Source of the DNA: JAMIFN01 sp964544605
GTDB taxonomy: Bacteria; Pseudomonadota; Gammaproteobacteria; Burkholderiales; Burkholderiaceae_C
Direction of reading: 5' to 3'
DNA: 64,000 nucleotides
NCBI GenBank assembly: GCA_964544605.1
Contig: CAZJBX010000004.1
Coordinates: 34,053 to 98,052 of the forward strand
The notes beneath the pieces are model-generated. The model worked only from the letters and a program-made list of their open reading frames with translations, was not told the DNA's origin and did not search any database. Both the position numbers and the translations under genes were made by a program. Below are positions 60,001 to 64,000 of the stretch, piece after piece (position 1 is the first letter of the stretch; each line of letters begins with the position of its first letter).

Positions 60001-60955
60001 AGCAGACACGGTAGGCAACAAAATCTTAATGCCCGAGCAAAACCCCTGGGGTATCACTTTCTCTCAAGGGCTGTTCAATATGACCAGCGACAGCAGCCTA
60101 TTCAAAGAGCAACCCACCGCAAAAGACGATCTGTCCCTGTACGAAGCCAAGCTCATCCACCACTTCGACCATCGTTTTGCCACCTACGATGCCGATGGCA
60201 ACACCCGAGACCTGTCCGATATCGAAAAACAACACCCGAATCTCACCATCACCCCGCGCTACTGGGTCAGCCATGCCGAAGTGCAGGAACGCCTGTGCAA
60301 ACGCGATCGTGATGGAAATATCACTTGGCAATGGGACAAGCCGTGGTTGATGGGCTGGCGGGATATTTGTCGCGCTACCGATGAGCGGACGGTGATTGCT
60401 TCAGTGATACCGGTTGCCGGCGTAGGCAATCAGATGCCACTGATGTTTTTTAAAGATTTTGAAAATCCTCAAATGTATGCAGCAATATTGTGCAATCTTT
60501 CAGCTTTAATATTTGATTTTGTCGCGCGCCACAAAACTGGCGGCACGCACATGAACTACTTTATCTACAAGCAGCTTCCAGTGCTCCCCCCCGAACGCTA
60601 CAGCGAAACCGACCTGGCTTTTATCGTCCCCCGTGTGCTGGAACTCACCTACACCAGCCACGACTTGTCCGGCTGGGCGCAGGATCTGGGCTGCCAAGGC
60701 CAACCCTTCACCTTCAACCCCGACCGCCGCGCCCAGCTTCGCGCCGAACTCGACGCCTACTACGCCAAACTCTACGGCCTCACCCGTGACGAACTACGCT
60801 ACATCCTCGACCCAGCCGACATCATGGGCGACGACTATCCCAGCGAAACCTTCCGTGTCCTCAAAAACAAGGAACTGCGCGACCACGGCGAATACCGCAC
60901 CCAGCGCCTCGTGCTGGAGGCGTGGGATAGGCTGGAAACTGGAGATTTGCACTAA
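57017..60955 (+). CDS. drmMI: Eco57I-class N6-adenine DNA methyltransferase, DISARM DrmMI-like
   Basis: A 1312-residue protein. SAM motif I is IDPACGSGHFLLAAARR (~residue 508); FGVDRNPMAIELARMALWL follows; motif IV is VLGNPPWEVMQ (~778), the NPPW typical of N6-adenine methylases. The long N-terminal ~450 residues and C-terminal ~350 flank the catalytic core and should hold target recognition. Length and domain order match DrmMI, which marks host DNA. Bases ~59340-60540 have visibly lower GC than the rest. It starts 5 bases after the regulator and ends in a TAATG overlap with the next gene. Confidence 0.82.
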   Translation: MKRINKARKSTFNLPTLKLEGSLFLPDQLEKAALGSAQWQTEADYATPKGLKLKDDYSRAFQIACAQWKHFSAQLERTDIDATALTQTFVLELLRDAFGYSHLQPTPGLTLGERHYPVHLLAASVPVVLAPHTLALHEPDTRFAITGSGVRKKSAFMLTQELLNASPDHRWGIVSNGKTLRLLRDSATLTRPSFLEIDLADLLGGQRYAEFANVWRLFHASRSLGQPTECIWEKWRTAGQEEGTRVRDGLRQGVTEALLTLGEGFIQHPANEALRSALHSGELSKDAYFQQLLRLIYRLIFVFSVEERGLLHPQDGSPQAQTARQTYAEGYALARLRDLCLKRRARNRFDDHWQAIRIVFNSLNAGESRLALPALGGLFAPSQCPALDAASLSNAHLLTAMQKLRWANHKGVLAPVDYRNMGPEELGSVYESLLELVPEVDLPARKFGFVGLTSEGSTAGNARKLSGSYYTPDSLVQELIKSALDPVIEQRLAAQPESPIQALLAIRVIDPACGSGHFLLAAARRLAEKLAQLRANDGEQSEQDYRHALRQVVTHCIFGVDRNPMAIELARMALWLEGFEEGRPLGFLNHHLQVGDALLGLTDLSVLEQGISKDAYKALSGDDKEVCKQLAASNRQALKQLETMQKTPQFSLPLAQEDSLSSLQRIESLPQNSLQEIAAKESAYREFLEQTRTSPLRNAADMLVAAYLLPKLPHTEQQIPTTASLLLELISDADSHNAQHLAQRKAALDACQHASVFHWPLAFPQVFAQGGFDCVLGNPPWEVMQMGEEEFFATRAPEIAALQGAKRKIAIEQLETENPQLWEEFIWESQRVAAANEFVRTSGRFPLTAVGKLNTYPLFAETILQITKHPDGYAGFIVPTGIATDDSTKAYFGYIAQSERLVSLYDIENREKLFPAVDSRMKFCLITLGQAQQAEFVFFATQVSQLSDPRRRFALTAEEFNLINPNTLTCPVFRSQRDAELTKKLYCAAPVLIKEADTVGNKILMPEQNPWGITFSQGLFNMTSDSSLFKEQPTAKDDLSLYEAKLIHHFDHRFATYDADGNTRDLSDIEKQHPNLTITPRYWVSHAEVQERLCKRDRDGNITWQWDKPWLMGWRDICRATDERTVIASVIPVAGVGNQMPLMFFKDFENPQMYAAILCNLSALIFDFVARHKTGGTHMNYFIYKQLPVLPPERYSETDLAFIVPRVLELTYTSHDLSGWAQDLGCQGQPFTFNPDRRAQLRAELDAYYAKLYGLTRDELRYILDPADIMGDDYPSETFRVLKNKELRDHGEYRTQRLVLEAWDRLETGDLH

Positions 60956-62235
60956 TGTTTACCAAACTCAGACTACGTAATTTCAAAGCATGGAAGGAAA
61001 CAGGCGACATTGCATTGAAGCCGGTAACCATGCTGCTTGGGACCAACTCTTCAGGTAAATCCACACTGATTCAGAGTCTGCTGTTGCTCAAGCAAACCGT
61101 GCAATCACCTGACCGCACTATTCACCTGAATCTTGGCGGAGATGAAATTAACGATCTGTTCAACTTTGGTAATTTTGAAGACGTTCTTAATCAAGATGCA
61201 GGCGAGCAACGTAATTTTTCAATTGGCTTTGATTTTGAACACAGACCAAAAGGACGGGTGACTGCCGGCACTTTTGACTGTCTTTACGGACAAACTTCGG
61301 CCAGAAGCGTCGCTATACAAACACTTGAACTGCAAACAGGAAAACGAAAATTCCGGGCTATACGCCGCGAAAAAGGGGCTTTTTCCATTTTTGTGGATGA
61401 TGAAACCCAGCCACGCATCAAGGGACGCAACTACACACCGGAGCGCTCCATCGCATTTTCGGCAGATGCCATTGCCGAGTTGGATCAGGACGGCGCACTG
61501 GTTGAGGACCTGAGCCTGGCCATTCGCCGCGAACTGGAAAACATCAGCTACCTTGGCCCGTTGCGTCGCAAGCCCGAACGCGATTATCCGTGGAATAAAA
61601 CCAAGCCCGGCGATGTGGGGAGCGATGGACGCAGCGCCATCGACGTGCTGATGGCCAGCTCTTTGCTTAAAAGTGAAGAGCAGGGCTATATCGTGGAAGG
61701 TGTAGCCAAATGGCTAAAAAAAATGAAAGTTGCCGATAATCTGGAAGTGCGCCAGCAAGGGCGATCCAGCCGCTATGAGCTGGTTATTCACCGCAATGGC
61801 ATAGCATGCAACTTGCGTGATGTAGGCATTGGGGTATCGCAAGTGCTGCCGGTTCTGGTGGTGGCTTACTTTGCTCCCAAAGGCAGTACCATTATTTTGG
61901 AAGAGCCTGAAATTCATCTACACCCTTTGGCGCAATCCATATTGGCCGAGCTTTTTGTTGAAGTAAGCAAGGAACGCAAAGTCCAGTTTATTGTGGAAAC
62001 CCATTCAGAGCATGTATTCCGTCGCATGCAAACCCTGGTCGCCAAAAAACAAACCAGTACCAAAGATGTGGCCATGTATTTTGTGGAACAAAACAACGGC
62101 GCTACCCAGCTACGCACACTGGATCTGGATGAGTTTGGCCGGGTGCAGAACTGGCCAGACGGCTTTTTTGGTGATGCGCTAGGCGAAACCCGTGAACAGG
62201 CGCGATTGATGTTTGAGCGAATGCAGGAGCAATAA
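60955..62235 (+). CDS. AAA/SMC-like ATPase with DUF3696-type C-terminus
   Basis: A 426-residue ABC/SMC-like ATPase. It starts MFTKLRLRNFKAW, Walker A is LGTNSSGKSTLIQSL, the signature-like DVGIGVSQVLPV precedes Walker B IILEEPEIHLHP (~residue 315), and ETHSEHVF follows. The end reads NWPDGFFGDALGETREQA, a DUF3696 trait. Such ATPases often act as sensors with a toxic partner. Base composition is lower in GC than in upstream genes. It is joined to drmMI by a one-base overlap and precedes a PIN gene by 3 bases. Confidence 0.8.
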   Translation: MFTKLRLRNFKAWKETGDIALKPVTMLLGTNSSGKSTLIQSLLLLKQTVQSPDRTIHLNLGGDEINDLFNFGNFEDVLNQDAGEQRNFSIGFDFEHRPKGRVTAGTFDCLYGQTSARSVAIQTLELQTGKRKFRAIRREKGAFSIFVDDETQPRIKGRNYTPERSIAFSADAIAELDQDGALVEDLSLAIRRELENISYLGPLRRKPERDYPWNKTKPGDVGSDGRSAIDVLMASSLLKSEEQGYIVEGVAKWLKKMKVADNLEVRQQGRSSRYELVIHRNGIACNLRDVGIGVSQVLPVLVVAYFAPKGSTIILEEPEIHLHPLAQSILAELFVEVSKERKVQFIVETHSEHVFRRMQTLVAKKQTSTKDVAMYFVEQNNGATQLRTLDLDEFGRVQNWPDGFFGDALGETREQARLMFERMQEQ

Positions 62236-62238
62236 AAA

Positions 62239-62763
62239 ATGAGGGAGCGTTATGTGGTTGACACCAACGTGCTGATTGCGGCCAGTGCTGGTGATCCGGT
62301 TAATCCAAAAGACATTGATGCAACACCGGATGATCCCGGACTGCGCTTGCAGGTCTGGCAATGGTTGGACAGTTTTCAGCAAAGCAACGCCAGGCTGGTG
62401 CTGGATCGGACTGGAAAGATTTACGATGAATACAACAATAAGCTGGGATTCAATGACTTTGGCATCCAGGTGATCATGGCCAAATGGAGCACCTCAGCGG
62501 TTGACCATGTTGCGGTAGATTACGACACCGACGGCCATGGTGTACTGCCTGACAGCCTGTCTGTTGTGCATGACAATGCAGACAAAAAAATGGTTGCCGC
62601 TGCACTTGCTGCCTACGATGCGTTTGGCGAATCTTGCGTGGCTTTTGCCGGTGACACGGACTGGCATGACTGGGAAGAAATTTTGCTCCAGCACAACATA
62701 ATGTTGGAGCCAATTATTGAAACTTGGTCACGCCAAAAGCATGCAACAAAACAGCAACGCTGA
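62239..62763 (+). CDS. PIN-like ribonuclease domain protein
   Basis: A 174-residue protein. It opens with VVDTNVLIAA, the first PIN aspartate (D8) in DTN; further acids are Glu64 (YDEYNNKLG), Asp112/115 (HDNADKKMVAAAL) and Asp139/141 (AGDTDWHDW). The order D-E-D-D fits PIN nucleases that cleave RNA. It probably acts with the preceding ATPase. No antitoxin-like gene stands beside it. It starts 3 bases after the ATPase stop. Confidence 0.7.
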   Translation: MRERYVVDTNVLIAASAGDPVNPKDIDATPDDPGLRLQVWQWLDSFQQSNARLVLDRTGKIYDEYNNKLGFNDFGIQVIMAKWSTSAVDHVAVDYDTDGHGVLPDSLSVVHDNADKKMVAAALAAYDAFGESCVAFAGDTDWHDWEEILLQHNIMLEPIIETWSRQKHATKQQR

Positions 62764-62774
62764 GAGGATTTTCT

Positions 62775-63476
62775 TTGAGTTTTTTCCGCTTCCCCCAAAC
62801 CCCGCACCTGGCCTGGCTGGGTACCGACGAGCCACGGGATGACAAGTTGCTGGATGCAGTGCAAATCCGGCAACTGTTGTCTGGCCAGGTATTGCTGGAA
62901 GAAAAACTGGATGGCGCAAATCTGGGCGTCTCGCTGGATGAAAACGGGGAGCTGCGCACCCAGAACCGTGGTGAATACCTACACCCACCCCATGCCGGGC
63001 AATTTTCCCAGCTGCCTGACTGGCTTGCTCTACATGGCAGCAGTCTGAAAACGGTACTGACCCCCGATCTGACTCTGTTTGGCGAATGGTGTGCCGCCAG
63101 GCATTCAATGGATTATCAGGTTTTGCCGGACTGGTTTTTGCTGTTTGATGTGTATCAGCGCAGCCAGCAGAAGTTCTGGAGTGTGCAGCGCAGAAACCAG
63201 CTTGCCGCAAAAGCCGGCCTGCATGTTGTGCCGCATGTGGCCACTGGCGTGTTTACAGTTGATGCCCTCAAGGAGCTGGTAAATACCCACCTCAGCCACT
63301 GCCGCAACGGCTTGATGGAAGGCATTGTGATCCGCCGTGATTCAGCCGACTGGAACGAGCAACGCGCCAAGCTGGTACGCGCCGGTTTTGTGCAAAGCAT
63401 CGAAGAACACTGGAGCCGCCGCCCGCTGGAGTGGAACCGGGTGGACTGGGAGAAGAATCAGGGCATATTGGAGTAA
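62775..63476 (+). CDS. RNA ligase family protein (nucleotidyltransferase)
   Basis: A 233-residue ligase of the RNA_ligase type. Motif I is LLEEKLDGANLG with the AMP-accepting lysine (~44); motif Ia RTQNRGEYL; motif III LFGEWCA; motif IIIa FLLFDVY; motif IV MEGIVIRR; motif V RAKLVR. All key motifs are present, so it should be active on RNA nicks or breaks. TTG 62775 with GAGAGGA 6 bases upstream is the best start; no ATG fits. It follows the PIN gene directly. Confidence 0.8.
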   Translation: MSFFRFPQTPHLAWLGTDEPRDDKLLDAVQIRQLLSGQVLLEEKLDGANLGVSLDENGELRTQNRGEYLHPPHAGQFSQLPDWLALHGSSLKTVLTPDLTLFGEWCAARHSMDYQVLPDWFLLFDVYQRSQQKFWSVQRRNQLAAKAGLHVVPHVATGVFTVDALKELVNTHLSHCRNGLMEGIVIRRDSADWNEQRAKLVRAGFVQSIEEHWSRRPLEWNRVDWEKNQGILE

Positions 63477-63478
63477 CA

Positions 63479-63505
63479 ATGAGCATTTTTGATGAGCTGC
63501 AATGA
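63479..63505 (+). CDS. nine-codon leader frame (MSIFDELQ)
   Basis: An ATG three bases after the ligase stop encodes MSIFDELQ and ends in TGA that overlaps the ATG of the next gene (ATGA). It may couple translation; it may equally be accidental. Confidence 0.3.
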   Translation: MSIFDELQ

Positions 63506-64000
63506 ATACACCCCATTATTCGCCCATGCGTTTGCTGACCTGGCTGGACGTTGAGCGCAGCCTTAAGCAGGCCACCCACCTGTGGAACCAGATGCCGGCG
63601 GGCGTTGTGGCTGTGGACTGCTTTGCCTCCGGCATGGATGTTTACTACAGCGCTGACGAGGCAGCGGTGGATGACTGGCTGCAAGGGGTTTTTGGCCGCC
63701 TGTACAACAAAGAACAACGGGACATTCAGCTGAAAATCGGCAGCAGTCGCTATCCGGTCACCCTGATTCAGGATGATGCCATGCAGCCCGCTCCGGCGGC
63801 TGGTTATCCGCTGTGGAAGGATGTGGTTTATCTGGCCGGTATTGATTCGCAGGAAGACGCAGACAATCAGATAGCCGAACCTGACGCTAGCAGCTATGCA
63901 GGTACTAACAAGATAGCGCCCATCAGCCTGAAAACCGGGCCGGACTTGGTGTCTTTCCATTCGTTTAAAGGTGGCGTTGGGCGCACCAGCGCCCTGATGA
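63502..64000 (+). CDS. KGGVGR-motif P-loop ATPase, 5' part (cut by window end)
   Basis: The frame stays open to the window end; 166 residues are visible. It starts MNTPHYSPMRLLTWLDVE. The end shows VSFHSFKGGVGRTSALM, the deviant Walker A (KGGVGR) of MinD/ParA-like ATPases that recur in defence and signalling loci. The first ~145 residues precede the ATPase and are not recognised. It overlaps the 9-codon leader by 4 bases and is the eighth gene of the island operon. Confidence 0.75.
   Translation, partial: MNTPHYSPMRLLTWLDVERSLKQATHLWNQMPAGVVAVDCFASGMDVYYSADEAAVDDWLQGVFGRLYNKEQRDIQLKIGSSRYPVTLIQDDAMQPAPAAGYPLWKDVVYLAGIDSQEDADNQIAEPDASSYAGTNKIAPISLKTGPDLVSFHSFKGGVGRTSALM

Noticed and set aside
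62724..62774. Upstream start for the RNA ligase overlapping the PIN gene
   Set aside because: The 17 extra residues overlap the PIN gene end and do not resemble ligases; TTG 62775 has an ideal ribosome site.

Overview
The window looks like a draft chromosome segment of a betaproteobacterium, order Burkholderiales and probably near Comamonadaceae. The reasons are the GC-rich GCC/CTG/CAA-biased codon use, the gene content (a DUF1631 protein, an odhA-odhB-lpdA operon with a sucA-type leader, a heteromeric acyl-CoA dehydrogenase pair, a 2Fe-2S ferredoxin/hydrolase/D-Ala-D-Ala carboxypeptidase cluster) and dual CIRCE/sigma-32 control of groESL. One run of exactly 100 N marks an assembly gap.

Positions 1-46912 are mostly housekeeping. 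In order: the end of comEC, hisA, a fused tadA, a 2-hydroxyacid dehydrogenase, a putrescine ABC operon (potF-G-H-I, minus strand), ppa, slmA, two acyl-CoA dehydrogenases, tilS, a secreted nuclease, arsB, the 2-oxoglutarate dehydrogenase operon (odhA-odhB-lpdA, minus), a DUF1631 gene, a small lipoprotein, thrS and infC (with an ATC start and no rpmI-rplT behind it), a 55-residue basic protein, DUF167-folP-glmM-dnaX-ybaB, murJ, an isoaspartyl-methyltransferase-like gene with rhodanese and MscS genes, groES-groEL, metK with a structured leader, an lpxL-type acyltransferase, valS, an RDD membrane protein, ferredoxin, hydrolase, dacC-type carboxypeptidase and tRNA-Pro(GGG).

The accessory part begins just 3' of tRNA-Pro. 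From about 47301 to the window end eight genes lie on the plus strand with gaps of at most about 25 bases or 1-4 base overlaps, which suggests a single operon. They encode a ~1760-residue DEAD-type helicase with C-terminal DUF1998, a SNF2-type helicase (DrmD-like), an AlbA_2/ATP-binding regulator with an SPKT-repeat linker and winged helix, an Eco57I-class N6-adenine methylase (DrmMI-like), a DUF3696-type AAA ATPase, a PIN-like nuclease, an RNA ligase, and a KGGVGR-type P-loop ATPase cut by the window end. The first four resemble a rearranged class 1 DISARM/Druantia-like anti-phage module without drmC. The last four form an RNA-cutting and RNA-sealing style cassette attached to it. This composite is the most interesting object in the window.

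Other points of note: an A9 slippage site in dnaX with immediate stops in both shifted frames, a terminator-bearing metK leader, a 2-hydroxyacid dehydrogenase that lacks the catalytic arginine, and a tadA fused to a degenerate alpha/beta-hydrolase.
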